DNA from: Mesotoga sp. Brook.08.105.5.1
GTDB taxonomy: Bacteria > Thermotogota > Thermotogae > Petrotogales > Kosmotogaceae
Direction of reading: 5' to 3'
NCBI RefSeq assembly: GCF_002752635.1
Contig: NZ_AYTW01000007.1
Location: forward strand, 16,245-80,244
DNA: 64,000 nt
Position 1 is the first letter of the stretch. Each line of letters opens with the position of its first letter. The notes beneath the pieces are model-generated. The model made no database searches and was not told the DNA's origin. It saw only the letters and a program-made list of their open reading frames with translations. Both the position numbers and the translations under genes were made by a program. Shown piece after piece: positions 7,868 to 16,319 of this stretch.

Positions 7868-9532
7868 ATGGCTAACCACGAGATTTTCGTAAAGGAATTG
7901 AATAAGAAGATTCCAGTTACCAAAGAGACTACTTTCTATGAACTTTCCAAAATGTGTGACGGCTTCCACAGAGCTCCCATCATGGCCGCAAAATCAGGCA
8001 ATGCTTTGATAGAGCTTTGCAGAAAGGTAAACGAAGAACAGGAAGTAGAGTTCGTAGATCTGTCTTCTCTAGACGGGTTAAGAATCTATACAAGGGGAAC
8101 TCTCTTCATTCTCTTCATAGCAATCAGAGAGCTCTTTGGAGCTGTGCAACTAAATGTTCATCACTCAAGAGGCCCTGGCCTTGTCTGTGATATTGAGGGT
8201 GTAGAGCCTACTTCGGATAATCTGAAGACAATTGAAAATAAGATGAGACAGCTTGTTGAAGAGGACCACGTCTTCGAAAAGGGAACGTTGGGCAAATTCG
8301 AGGCCATTAGGATGTTCAACGAAGATGGGCAGAGAGACAAGGCTCTTCTGTTCAAATACCGAAAGAAGTCAACTGTGAACATTTACAGATGCAAGGGATA
8401 CCTGAATTACTTCTATGGATATATGCCCTTTTCGACAGGTGCGGTTAAGAACTTCGCGCTAATTCCGTATGGAGAATACTTCATTCTGAACCTCCCCAAT
8501 ACTGAAGAGCCAGACAGACTACCAGTATTTGTTGATCAGCCAAAGATCTCAACAGTCTTTCTGGAGCACGAGAAATGGGGGAAGATTCTTGGTGTTAAGA
8601 CCGTGGGCGAGCTGAACGAAATAATAAGCAAAGGTCCAAAGGAGATAAGAGAGATAATCAATATTGCGGAATCTCTCCATGAAAAGAAGATCGCTGCGAT
8701 TGCAGATCTCATAGCCGCACACAAAGAGCCTAGTCTTATCCTTATAGCCGGCCCTTCAAGCTCGGGCAAGACTACCTTTTCTCAGAGGCTGATGCTGCAT
8801 CTAAAAGTACTGGGAATGAAACCTGTACAGATATCTATTGACGACTACTTCGTTGATAGAGAGAAGACTCCGAGAGATGAAAACGGAAACTATGATTTCG
8901 AATCGATTTATGCTCTCAACATAGAGCTATTTAACGAACAGATTTCACAGCTGCTTGACGGAAAAGAAGTCTTGCTTCCAAAGTTTGACTTCATTCTTGG
9001 AAAGAGCGGATTTCATGACAAACCTATCAGGATCTCTGAGGGTCAGCCTGTCATAATCGAGGGAATTCACGGCCTAAATGAGCTGCTCAGCAGTTCCGTA
9101 CCTCACGAGAGAAAGTTCAAAATATACGTCAGCGCTCTGACGCAGATGAATCTCGATAACCTGAACAGAATACCTACTACTGATGTCAGATTATTGCGTA
9201 GAATCGTGCGTGACAATCGATTCAGAGGGCACTCGGCGCTCGATACAATAAGAATGTGGTCAAGCGTTAGGAGAGGAGAAGACAAGTATATCTTTCCCTT
9301 CCAGGAAGAGGCGGATGTGATGTTCAATTCTGCAATTGTATACGATTTGGCAGCATTGAAAGCATTCGCAGAACCTTTGCTAGTTCAGATAGACGATTCG
9401 GTACCAGAGTATCTTGAAGCTAAGAGGCTTCTGAGGTTCATAGATTACGTGCTCCCCATGACGAATCTGGAGGATATTCCGAGAACCTCCATTATAAAGG
9501 AGTTCATAGGCGGCAGTGTATTCGGTTCCTAA
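7868..9532 (+). CDS. Nucleoside (uridine-type) kinase with TGS/threonyl-tRNA-synthetase-like N-terminus
   Basis: About 554 residues. The first ~70 residues resemble a TGS domain, and the next ~170 resemble the second additional domain of threonyl-tRNA synthetase (LNVHHSRGPGLV region). A uridine-kinase P-loop domain follows, with GPSSSGKTT at about residues 295-303, ISIDDYFVDRE and IIEGIHGLNE. This architecture is the long uridine/cytidine-type kinase found in Thermotogae and Firmicutes. ATG 7868 is preferred because GGAG (7857-7860) precedes it. It heads the 7868-12501 operon. Confidence 0.88.
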   Translation: MANHEIFVKELNKKIPVTKETTFYELSKMCDGFHRAPIMAAKSGNALIELCRKVNEEQEVEFVDLSSLDGLRIYTRGTLFILFIAIRELFGAVQLNVHHSRGPGLVCDIEGVEPTSDNLKTIENKMRQLVEEDHVFEKGTLGKFEAIRMFNEDGQRDKALLFKYRKKSTVNIYRCKGYLNYFYGYMPFSTGAVKNFALIPYGEYFILNLPNTEEPDRLPVFVDQPKISTVFLEHEKWGKILGVKTVGELNEIISKGPKEIREIINIAESLHEKKIAAIADLIAAHKEPSLILIAGPSSSGKTTFSQRLMLHLKVLGMKPVQISIDDYFVDREKTPRDENGNYDFESIYALNIELFNEQISQLLDGKEVLLPKFDFILGKSGFHDKPIRISEGQPVIIEGIHGLNELLSSSVPHERKFKIYVSALTQMNLDNLNRIPTTDVRLLRRIVRDNRFRGHSALDTIRMWSSVRRGEDKYIFPFQEEADVMFNSAIVYDLAALKAFAEPLLVQIDDSVPEYLEAKRLLRFIDYVLPMTNLEDIPRTSIIKEFIGGSVFGS

Positions 9533-9543
9533 GAGGTGAAGGC

Positions 9544-9819
9544 ATGCACGGAGTTGATGAAGAGACCAGGAAAGCGGTCTTGAATAGGTTGAAGAGGATC
9601 GAAGGCCAGATCAGAGGCCTGCAGAAAATGGTTGAAAACGACAGGGTTTGTGGAGACATTCTTACTCAGGTCTCTGCAGTGAACTCGGCTCTTTCAAGAG
9701 TATCGGAGATGATTGTCAAAGGCTACGCAAGAAAGTGCGTTGTCGAAGCCAGTGAATCTGGCCAAATCGAAGAACTCGATAGCCTGATTGAGAACATAAT
9801 AAAACTCAGAGGAGTCTAG
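9544..9819 (+). CDS. CsoR/RcnR/CstR-family transcriptional repressor (DUF156)
   Basis: 91 residues, all-helical, with the family signature LNRLKRIEGQIRGLQKMV. Members are tetrameric DNA-binding repressors that sense Cu(I), Ni, formaldehyde or persulfides through a fixed set of residues. In Mycobacterium CsoR the copper ligands are Cys36-His61-Cys65. Here positions 36 and 65 are Cys but position 61 is Tyr (KGYARKCV). Loss of the His argues against canonical copper sensing and fits the persulfide-sensing CstR type, which keeps two Cys without the His. GAGGTG lies before ATG 9544, 11 bp after the kinase. No copper ATPase or rhodanese gene is adjacent. Confidence 0.88.
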   Translation: MHGVDEETRKAVLNRLKRIEGQIRGLQKMVENDRVCGDILTQVSAVNSALSRVSEMIVKGYARKCVVEASESGQIEELDSLIENIIKLRGV

Positions 9820-10599
9820 ATGATTGAATACGGTGACAAAGTACTGATCCTGCTTGAAGATGAAGAAACAAAGTACTTCTCTGAGGTCGAGAAAGGGACA
9901 GTTCTCAAGACTCACTATGGAAACCTAATGATTGATTCAATTGTAGGCAAGGAGTTCGGAGAGAGGATCAGTCTTGGTCTGAGAGATGCGTATTTGATAA
10001 AACCGTCTATCATCGACGGAATCTTTTCGTTGAGAAGATCAACTCAGATCGTTTACCCAAAGGATATTGCGTTCATTCTCTTAAACCTGGACATAAAACC
10101 GGGTGACGTTGTCTACGAAGCCGGAACGGGTACTGGTGTAATGACTTCAGTCTTCTCTCGTCAAGTAGGTGAGTCTGGCAGAGTCGTCACCTACGAGAAG
10201 AGATCAGACTTCTTAGAGAAGGCCAAGAAGAATGTCGGGCACCTTGGATTTGCAGAAAGGGTGAACTTCGTAGCGGGAGATATTGTAGAATGCAAAGACA
10301 GTAAGGTAGCCGATGCCTTCTTTCTTGATGTTCCCGAACCTTCTACTTCTCTTGAGACTTCGACAACTATCCTGAAGAGAAGCGGTAGGATCTGCGTTCT
10401 ATGCCCTACAGCCAACCAGGTTCAAGAAACGATCGGGATTCTTAGGAATCTAGGAGTTATCGATGTTCAGGTATGGGAGATAATGGCAAGAAGCTATAAG
10501 ACCAATCCCGAAAGGTTTAGGCCGGAAGACAGAATGGTCGGCCATACTACATACCTGGTGTTCGGTATAAAAGTAGAAGGGAGGAAGTTGCATGACTAA
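9820..10599 (+). CDS. trmI: tRNA (adenine-N1-)-methyltransferase, m1A58, TrmI type
   Basis: 259 residues. An N-terminal beta domain (GDKVLILLEDEETKYF) is followed by a class I SAM-dependent methyltransferase fold with motif I EAGTGTGVMTSVF, VVTYEKR and FLDVPEP. TrmI methylates adenine 58 in the T-loop of tRNAs, supporting tRNA stability in thermophiles and relatives. ATG 9820 is immediately after the csoR-like stop, and the gene overlaps the next one (ctp) by 8 bp, indicating translational coupling in the operon. Confidence 0.92.
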   Translation: MIEYGDKVLILLEDEETKYFSEVEKGTVLKTHYGNLMIDSIVGKEFGERISLGLRDAYLIKPSIIDGIFSLRRSTQIVYPKDIAFILLNLDIKPGDVVYEAGTGTGVMTSVFSRQVGESGRVVTYEKRSDFLEKAKKNVGHLGFAERVNFVAGDIVECKDSKVADAFFLDVPEPSTSLETSTTILKRSGRICVLCPTANQVQETIGILRNLGVIDVQVWEIMARSYKTNPERFRPEDRMVGHTTYLVFGIKVEGRKLHD

Positions 10600-11830
10600 G
10601 AAGAAAGCCTTTAGGATAACGGCGTCGATCGCGGTTCTTATTGCGGTCTTCTTCCTGGGGGCATTTACAACTATGACGGACGATGAGATGTTCGAGAAGT
10701 TCAGTCCTGTGTTTCAGATACTTACATATATAGAACGAAACTACTACGACATTGACAAAGTAGATTATGACGATGTGCTCAACGAAACTTTAACAGGTAC
10801 GATGCGTGGACTCGATGATCCATTTGCATGGTATTTTGATCCCGTTCAAACCAGGGAGAATGAGCTTGACACAAGCTCCAAGTATGGAGGTATTGGTTCT
10901 ACTGTTCAGTACAACATTAAATTTGATTGTCTTGAAGTGGTGGCACCTATGGCCGGGAGCCCGTCAGAAAGAGTGGGCCTAAGACCCGGCGACTTGATTC
11001 TTACAATAGATGGAGTACCAATTTCCGATGTCGGCTATTACGGTGCCGTCAACATGCTCAGAGGAGACCCCGATACCCAAGTGGTTTTGGAGGTCTACAG
11101 AGAAACTCTCACTGAGCCTTTCTTCGTTGAAATTACCAGGGCATTCATTGAAATAAGGAGCGTAAAGAGTGAGTTGATAGATATTGAAGATATCGAAATC
11201 TCTTATATACACATTACGGGCTTCAACGCGCCAACCTACGATGAATTCCAGGATGCTCTAAACCTTAGCAGAAACAGCGAGGCCTACATAATCGATCTGC
11301 GAAACAACCCAGGCGGACTTCTGCAAAGTGTTCTGAACATCTCATCTCTCATTCTGCCCAAAGGCCAGAGAGTAATAACGATTAGGTACAGAGACGGTCA
11401 GGAAGAAATATACAACTCATGGGGATCCAGATACAATGCCTACTTCAAAGACAAACCAATCGTTTTGCTTGTTAATGAAGGAAGCGCATCGGCCTCAGAG
11501 ATACTTACTGGAGCGTTGAAAGATCACGGACTGGCAACGGTTATCGGAACAAAGACCTTTGGGAAGGCGGCAGTTCAGACTGTTTTCAATCTTTCCAATG
11601 GAGGCGAAATATGGCTACCAACTGCTCATTATTTCACTCCAGATGGTAATGATATTCATCTTCAGGGTATAGAACCAGATATCATCGTTGAACCGGGTGA
11701 TGATGTCCTTGAAGAGGACGGAAGCGAACTAACACTATCCAAAGCCACTATAGACATCGAACATGATCTTCAACTTTTAAAAGCAATCGAGATAATCCTC
11801 GAAAGTCTAGGAGTGAAGACCGTAAATTGA
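10592..11830 (+). CDS. C-terminal processing peptidase (S41 family)
   Basis: 412 residues. An N-terminal signal anchor (about 7-27) is followed by a linker, a PDZ domain (around 95-180, GSPSERVGLRPGDLILTIDG) and the S41 protease domain. The catalytic Ser is Ser300 in GSASASEI and the base is Lys325 in GTKTFGK; the 25-residue spacing is as in characterised CtpA proteases. It would cleave C-termini of extracytoplasmic proteins. It overlaps trmI by 8 bp and the next gene by 4 bp. Confidence 0.92.
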   Translation: MTKKKAFRITASIAVLIAVFFLGAFTTMTDDEMFEKFSPVFQILTYIERNYYDIDKVDYDDVLNETLTGTMRGLDDPFAWYFDPVQTRENELDTSSKYGGIGSTVQYNIKFDCLEVVAPMAGSPSERVGLRPGDLILTIDGVPISDVGYYGAVNMLRGDPDTQVVLEVYRETLTEPFFVEITRAFIEIRSVKSELIDIEDIEISYIHITGFNAPTYDEFQDALNLSRNSEAYIIDLRNNPGGLLQSVLNISSLILPKGQRVITIRYRDGQEEIYNSWGSRYNAYFKDKPIVLLVNEGSASASEILTGALKDHGLATVIGTKTFGKAAVQTVFNLSNGGEIWLPTAHYFTPDGNDIHLQGIEPDIIVEPGDDVLEEDGSELTLSKATIDIEHDLQLLKAIEIILESLGVKTVN

Positions 11831-12501
11831 GAATCGCAAGTTTGCCAATCGCAATTTCGCTAATTGCCCTGATTTTCGGGCTTTTGGTGATATTGTATGT
11901 TAATCTGGAAGCTCTTCAGAATATCGGGAGACGGAGTGCCGCTCCCGACTTCTTTCTTAGAAACAAGTTTCTGCCGGTGCTTGAAGGTTTCAAGAATCAT
12001 CTCGAAGCAGTTGAGGAGTTCAGCTCTGTACTTAAACAGCTAGAGAAGGAAAACGTAGGACCCTGGATAATGTCTACTGAAAACGGGATGAGAACGTTTG
12101 TCAGTCCATACTTTGAAACCTTCTCGAGATTGCAGACACTTTTTGTCATTGAAAGCGGAAAACAAGGTTCAAGAGAAAGAGAGACAATCGACTTTTTCGG
12201 TTCAGTTGTAACCAGGCTGGAGTTCATCGACTACGGAGCTTTCCGACTAAGTTATATCCCCGGCTACACAATCGTTATGGAATCAGACTTCAATTCATTG
12301 CAGGAAGAAGGGTTCGAATTCGCCAGAGTCCATTATATGCACTCTCTCAGTCCTGGAAGGTTCGTTTCAGATGTTTTCTCCGGCAGTGGACCCATTGTGG
12401 TTCTCAGAGAAGGCGCGACTATTAGCGAATCCTTCTTACAGACGGTCGAGAGATACTCGATACCATTTCTTCCGGTCAGATATTTTCTTATCAGGGACTG
12501 A
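11827..12501 (+). CDS. Unknown protein with N-terminal membrane anchor
   Basis: 224 residues; family not recognised. One hydrophobic helix (about residues 5-27) is followed by a soluble, probably extracytoplasmic domain with mixed alpha/beta character and no Cys. The start is a TTG whose last two bases form the stop of ctp (TTGA at 11827-11830), so it is likely translated by coupling with ctp. This suggests a partner or regulator of the protease, but only by position. Confidence 0.75.
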   Translation: MRIASLPIAISLIALIFGLLVILYVNLEALQNIGRRSAAPDFFLRNKFLPVLEGFKNHLEAVEEFSSVLKQLEKENVGPWIMSTENGMRTFVSPYFETFSRLQTLFVIESGKQGSRERETIDFFGSVVTRLEFIDYGAFRLSYIPGYTIVMESDFNSLQEEGFEFARVHYMHSLSPGRFVSDVFSGSGPIVVLREGATISESFLQTVERYSIPFLPVRYFLIRD

Positions 12502-12548
12502 ACACTCAGCTTTGGTCGCTTAATATCGATCTCTGGCCATGCAAAAGT

Positions 12549-12557
12549 TGATATACT
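12549..12557 (+). promoter_or_regulatory. Possible extended -10 promoter for the RND exporter operon
   Basis: TGA followed by TATACT (12552-12557) forms an extended -10; no good -35 is seen. A start near 12564 would leave a ~20 nt leader before ATG 12584. Confidence 0.4.
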
Positions 12558-12583
12558 AGAGTTGCTTGTTCAATTTAGAAGAA

Positions 12584-15016
12584 ATGACTGAGAGTGATTA
12601 TTTGTTGCAGAGATTGAGTGAGTTCGTGGTAAGACACCGTGCAGCAGTAGTAGTGTTTTTCGTAATTCTTGGCGCATTTGGTGCATACCTTTCATTGAAA
12701 CTGAATATTGATTCAGATCTGCTTAAGATTCTTCCACAGGACGATCCTGTCGTGAAGCAGTACAATCGCTTCATAAACGGAGACACTTCTGGCGACGTCA
12801 CTTACATCGTTCTGCAAACACAAGACAAAACTGAAAAGGGAATAGAGAATCTTATTTCGGCTGCGAGAGGGATTTACGAAGGATCGAACGAATTCAGGAG
12901 TATCGAATCCTTTGTGAGGTTCGATCTAATGTCTGATCTCGGGCCTCTGGGCCTCCTAATGGTCGATCCAGGACAACTCTCCTCAATCAGAAATCGAGAT
13001 CAGGATCTTTCAAGGACCGTCCAAAGACTCGTCAACTACGATTTCTCTGCTATTCGAAGCCTTGGACAGATGTTGCTCGGTTTTGAGGACCTCAAAGGAC
13101 TAGTTGCAAACGAACCGGAAGGAGAAGACTTCTTCAGCTTCATAAGACTTCCAGAATCAATTCCTGTTAACGACCCGATGGTTTTGGTTATGGGTATCAG
13201 GCTCGATGGGCCTTCTTCCGATGTATCATACGTGAAAAGAGTGATTCCAGCACTAAGAGAGTGGCTTGATGGTGTTTGCGGAGTTCACGGAGTAACTTAT
13301 GGAATGGCAGGAGATCACTTCGGAACTTACGACTCGCACAGGCAAGTAAGTGATGATTTCATGCTGACAACAGTGCTGTCGCTTGCAGGAATCTCTCTTC
13401 TCTTCTTCATTGCCTATTCAAGCTGGAAGGTTACCCTTTGCGTTTTCTCTTCACTGGCTATTTCGATGTTCATCACTCTCGGCCTTGCTTACGTAATCTT
13501 CGGCTCTCTAAACATCATCACTACCTTCGTCACCGCCATAACGCTTGGACTGGGAATCGACTATGGAATACATATGATAACCAGACTTTCGGATGGTGCA
13601 AACAGAGAGAAGAACCCGGTAACTCTATTGTACAGCTCCTATAAAGCTCTTATAAAGCCTCTTTCGGCAAGCATGATAACGACAGCTCTTGTCTTCATGA
13701 TCCTTGCAGTAATCAGCTCCCCGGCCATTAGAGAACTGGGGATTCTCTCTGCAATCGGTATTGTTGTCTTCTTTATCGTAATGACAGTCTATCTCCCGGC
13801 AATTTCGATCATGACCGTAATAAATCCTGAAAAGAAGGCAAACATTCACCTGCTCGACAGATTTTTCCTGAGAATCTCGAAGGTAATCTTGAAATTCGGC
13901 GTCGTTTTCGGAGGAGTTGTCTTCATGCTTATCCTGATGCTCAGTTATCTTGGTTTGAACAATATTAGAAGCTTTTCCTATACTCCTCCCGGATTGATGT
14001 CAACCGACTCAGAACAGATCGCAGTTCCCAGCCTAATTGAAAGAACCTTCGGGGGAAGCATTATAAACACAGTGCCATTTATACTTCCAGATATAGATTC
14101 TCTAAGAAGGGCGCATGAGGAAATCGATCAGAATCCGAATTTCAAGAGCTCCTTCTCAATACTTTCTGTTATCGAAGGAGGAGAGGGAGATTACATTAAT
14201 CAGATGCAGCAAGTTACCAGGGAAATCAATGCGCTGAGAGACTCTCCGTTAATTGAGGCCGTTTTCAAGAAAGCAAATTACTATGACTTCGTTGTAGAAC
14301 TCCTTGACAGAGCGGAATCCATTGAAGGCTCGAATGATCTTATTGACCTTGCTACCGAGGTCATACCGGAAAGCCTGAGAGATCAGCTTCTCTACGAGGC
14401 TGCCAATGGTGAGACGTATTTTGTTATGAACTCAGAACCATTATCGATGATCTATAGAAACAACGTCATAAAGATTATTTACGACAGTCTCAGTCCTGAA
14501 CTCAGAGCTTCTTTCGGAGGGTATCCCAAAGTCTTCCATTACCTGATGGACCTTGTGAGAATCATCTCCCTTCCAATATGTCTGGTTGCCTTCGTAGCAA
14601 TCTTTGTCGTCGTTTCTATCGAAAGAAAGTCCATCATAGACGGACTCAAAACATTAGTTCTAATGGTCGGAATTTTGATGTCGATGTTTGGTTTAATGGA
14701 ATTGATGGGAATTGAGACGACTTTTGTAACTGTAATCTCTGCCCCGCTGATAATTGGAATTGGTGTGGACTCACTTGTTTACGTTATACATAGTTCTAGG
14801 GAGAAGAAGAACACAGAGCTGGCCAGAACCCTAAAATCAATAACCATGTCTTCGGCAACGACTATGCTAACCTTCTTCTCATTCATTTTTGCAAGGGGAA
14901 AACTCCTGAGCACATTCGGTGTAAGCCTCGGATTTGGGGTTCTTGTCGCACTTGTTGTTGCAACCTTTCTAGTTCCTGTGCTACCATGGAACAGCAAAAA
15001 AAAGATCGGAGGTTGA
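12584..15016 (+). CDS. RND superfamily (MMPL-type) exporter
   Basis: About 810 residues in two similar halves, each with one helix, a large extracytoplasmic loop and a five-helix block. The first helix is at ~18-38. Conserved RND features include LGIDYGIHMITRL and IGVDSLVYVIHSSRE in the middle helix of each block. MMPL proteins export lipids or small molecules using the proton or sodium gradient; the substrate is not predictable here. ATG 12584 is chosen over TTG 12566, which would sit almost on the predicted transcription start. The Shine-Dalgarno is weak (AGAAG). Confidence 0.85.
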   Translation: MTESDYLLQRLSEFVVRHRAAVVVFFVILGAFGAYLSLKLNIDSDLLKILPQDDPVVKQYNRFINGDTSGDVTYIVLQTQDKTEKGIENLISAARGIYEGSNEFRSIESFVRFDLMSDLGPLGLLMVDPGQLSSIRNRDQDLSRTVQRLVNYDFSAIRSLGQMLLGFEDLKGLVANEPEGEDFFSFIRLPESIPVNDPMVLVMGIRLDGPSSDVSYVKRVIPALREWLDGVCGVHGVTYGMAGDHFGTYDSHRQVSDDFMLTTVLSLAGISLLFFIAYSSWKVTLCVFSSLAISMFITLGLAYVIFGSLNIITTFVTAITLGLGIDYGIHMITRLSDGANREKNPVTLLYSSYKALIKPLSASMITTALVFMILAVISSPAIRELGILSAIGIVVFFIVMTVYLPAISIMTVINPEKKANIHLLDRFFLRISKVILKFGVVFGGVVFMLILMLSYLGLNNIRSFSYTPPGLMSTDSEQIAVPSLIERTFGGSIINTVPFILPDIDSLRRAHEEIDQNPNFKSSFSILSVIEGGEGDYINQMQQVTREINALRDSPLIEAVFKKANYYDFVVELLDRAESIEGSNDLIDLATEVIPESLRDQLLYEAANGETYFVMNSEPLSMIYRNNVIKIIYDSLSPELRASFGGYPKVFHYLMDLVRIISLPICLVAFVAIFVVVSIERKSIIDGLKTLVLMVGILMSMFGLMELMGIETTFVTVISAPLIIGIGVDSLVYVIHSSREKKNTELARTLKSITMSSATTMLTFFSFIFARGKLLSTFGVSLGFGVLVALVVATFLVPVLPWNSKKKIGG

Positions 15017-15019
15017 GAT

Positions 15020-15637
15020 ATGCCATTACATCTTCTGGTGGCTTACTATGTAGTTGATCATGCATTTGTAAATAATCGAAAGCTTGCAAAGATGGATGAT
15101 AAGAAGTTCTGGATGCATTTCATTTGGGTCGTTCTGATCTTTCTTGCCTTCACTTTCGACGTCTTTCTATCAAGCCCTCTTGGAATACTTTTACTGATAC
15201 TTTCTGTCGGCCTGACAGTCACTGTTGACATGGGCCGCAAGAGGTTGCCAAACCTCTTGATCGAAGTCATTGCGTTTTTCCTGCTGCTTTTTTTCACCTT
15301 ACTGGGAAGAAGCTTCCTCGTAGAATCATTTGTCACTGTTGAGTTTTCCTGGTATCTCATGGGAATGCTTCTGGTAACCGTGGGTGTCACTTACTTTCTT
15401 CGAGGGGCCATAGTGCCGGAAGAGGCTACCGACTCAATCGGAATCGCTGAGAGAATGTCTATATTTATCTTCATTCTTGCAAATCACTGGACTTGGGTCA
15501 TTATCTCGGTTGCTGCCGGGCTTGCTTTCCGGGCAGTCTTTTCAAGGGACTCCAAGAAAGAATGGATAATTAGCCCGCTTGCAGGAATTGTAATATCCTT
15601 TCTCTGGCAACTCTTTATGAGGAGATTTCTCGGTTGA
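15020..15637 (+). CDS. Small polytopic membrane protein of unknown function
   Basis: 205 residues with five to seven hydrophobic segments separated by short basic loops. The N-terminus (HLLVAYYVVDH) faintly recalls DUF3307 proteins, but the match is too weak to assign. It starts 3 bp after the RND exporter (GGAGG at 15008-15012) and overlaps the downstream phosphatase by 4 bp, so it belongs to the same transcript. It may assist the exporter, by position only. Confidence 0.75.
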   Translation: MPLHLLVAYYVVDHAFVNNRKLAKMDDKKFWMHFIWVVLIFLAFTFDVFLSSPLGILLLILSVGLTVTVDMGRKRLPNLLIEVIAFFLLLFFTLLGRSFLVESFVTVEFSWYLMGMLLVTVGVTYFLRGAIVPEEATDSIGIAERMSIFIFILANHWTWVIISVAAGLAFRAVFSRDSKKEWIISPLAGIVISFLWQLFMRRFLG

Positions 15638-16254
15638 CCTATGCAATCGGTGACATACACGGTTGCCTTTCACCGCTCAAAAGACTTATAAAGGCGATCG
15701 ATCTCAAAGCTGACGACACTCTTGTTTTCATTGGTGATTATGTGGACCGTGGACCGAACCCCAGGGGAGTCATCGATTTTCTGATATCACTTTCCGTAAA
15801 CCATGACTGTCATTTCATTCGAGGTAACCACGAGCAGATGTTCCTTGATTATCTGAGAGGCGCCGAAGGATCTACGATCTGGGCTTATAACGGGATGGAA
15901 ACAACAATCAGAAGTTATGGGAGTATTAGATCTGTTCCAGAATACCATATTGAGTTTCTCAACGAGACTGTTCTTCACTACGAAGAGAACAACTTCATTT
16001 TCGTTCATGCCGGGGTACGGCCGGGAATCTCCTTGAAGAAGCAGAATTCAAAGGATCTTCTGTGGATCCGAGAACCATTTCTGGAGACGCCAAACCCTAT
16101 CAGGAACCGTACGGTTGTGTTTGGTCATACACCCTTAATTAGCGGCCCTCTAATTCAAGAAGGAAAGATCGGTATAGACACTGGCTGTGTTTATGGAGGC
16201 TATTTGACGGCTTACAGAGTCGACGACAACTTCTACTTATCTGAGCGACTCTGA
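15634..16254 (+). CDS. PPP-type metallophosphatase (serine/threonine phosphatase or diadenosine tetraphosphatase-like)
   Basis: 206 residues with the complete PPP metal-site motifs: GDIHG, GDYVDRG, GNHEQ, VHAGVRP and FGHTPL. It may dephosphorylate proteins or hydrolyse dinucleoside polyphosphates; the sequence alone does not decide. The start is TTG 15634, overlapping the previous stop as TTGA, with AGGAG (15620-15624) 9 bp upstream. It is the last gene of the RND operon and converges on gdhA. Confidence 0.85.
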   Translation: MTYAIGDIHGCLSPLKRLIKAIDLKADDTLVFIGDYVDRGPNPRGVIDFLISLSVNHDCHFIRGNHEQMFLDYLRGAEGSTIWAYNGMETTIRSYGSIRSVPEYHIEFLNETVLHYEENNFIFVHAGVRPGISLKKQNSKDLLWIREPFLETPNPIRNRTVVFGHTPLISGPLIQEGKIGIDTGCVYGGYLTAYRVDDNFYLSERL

Positions 16255-16268
16255 TTCTCCCAACATAT

Positions 16269-16297
16269 AAAAAGAGCGGAAGACAATTCTTCCGCTC
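16269..16297 (-). terminator. Intrinsic terminator of glutamate dehydrogenase
   Basis: Stem GAGCGGAAGA / TCTTCCGCTC (16274-16283 with 16288-16297) and a four-base loop. Read on the minus strand it is followed by TTTTTATA. The plus-strand side has no U-tract, so it mainly serves gdhA. Confidence 0.88.
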
Positions 16298-16319
16298 CGT
16301 GAATCTGACAGCAGATATA

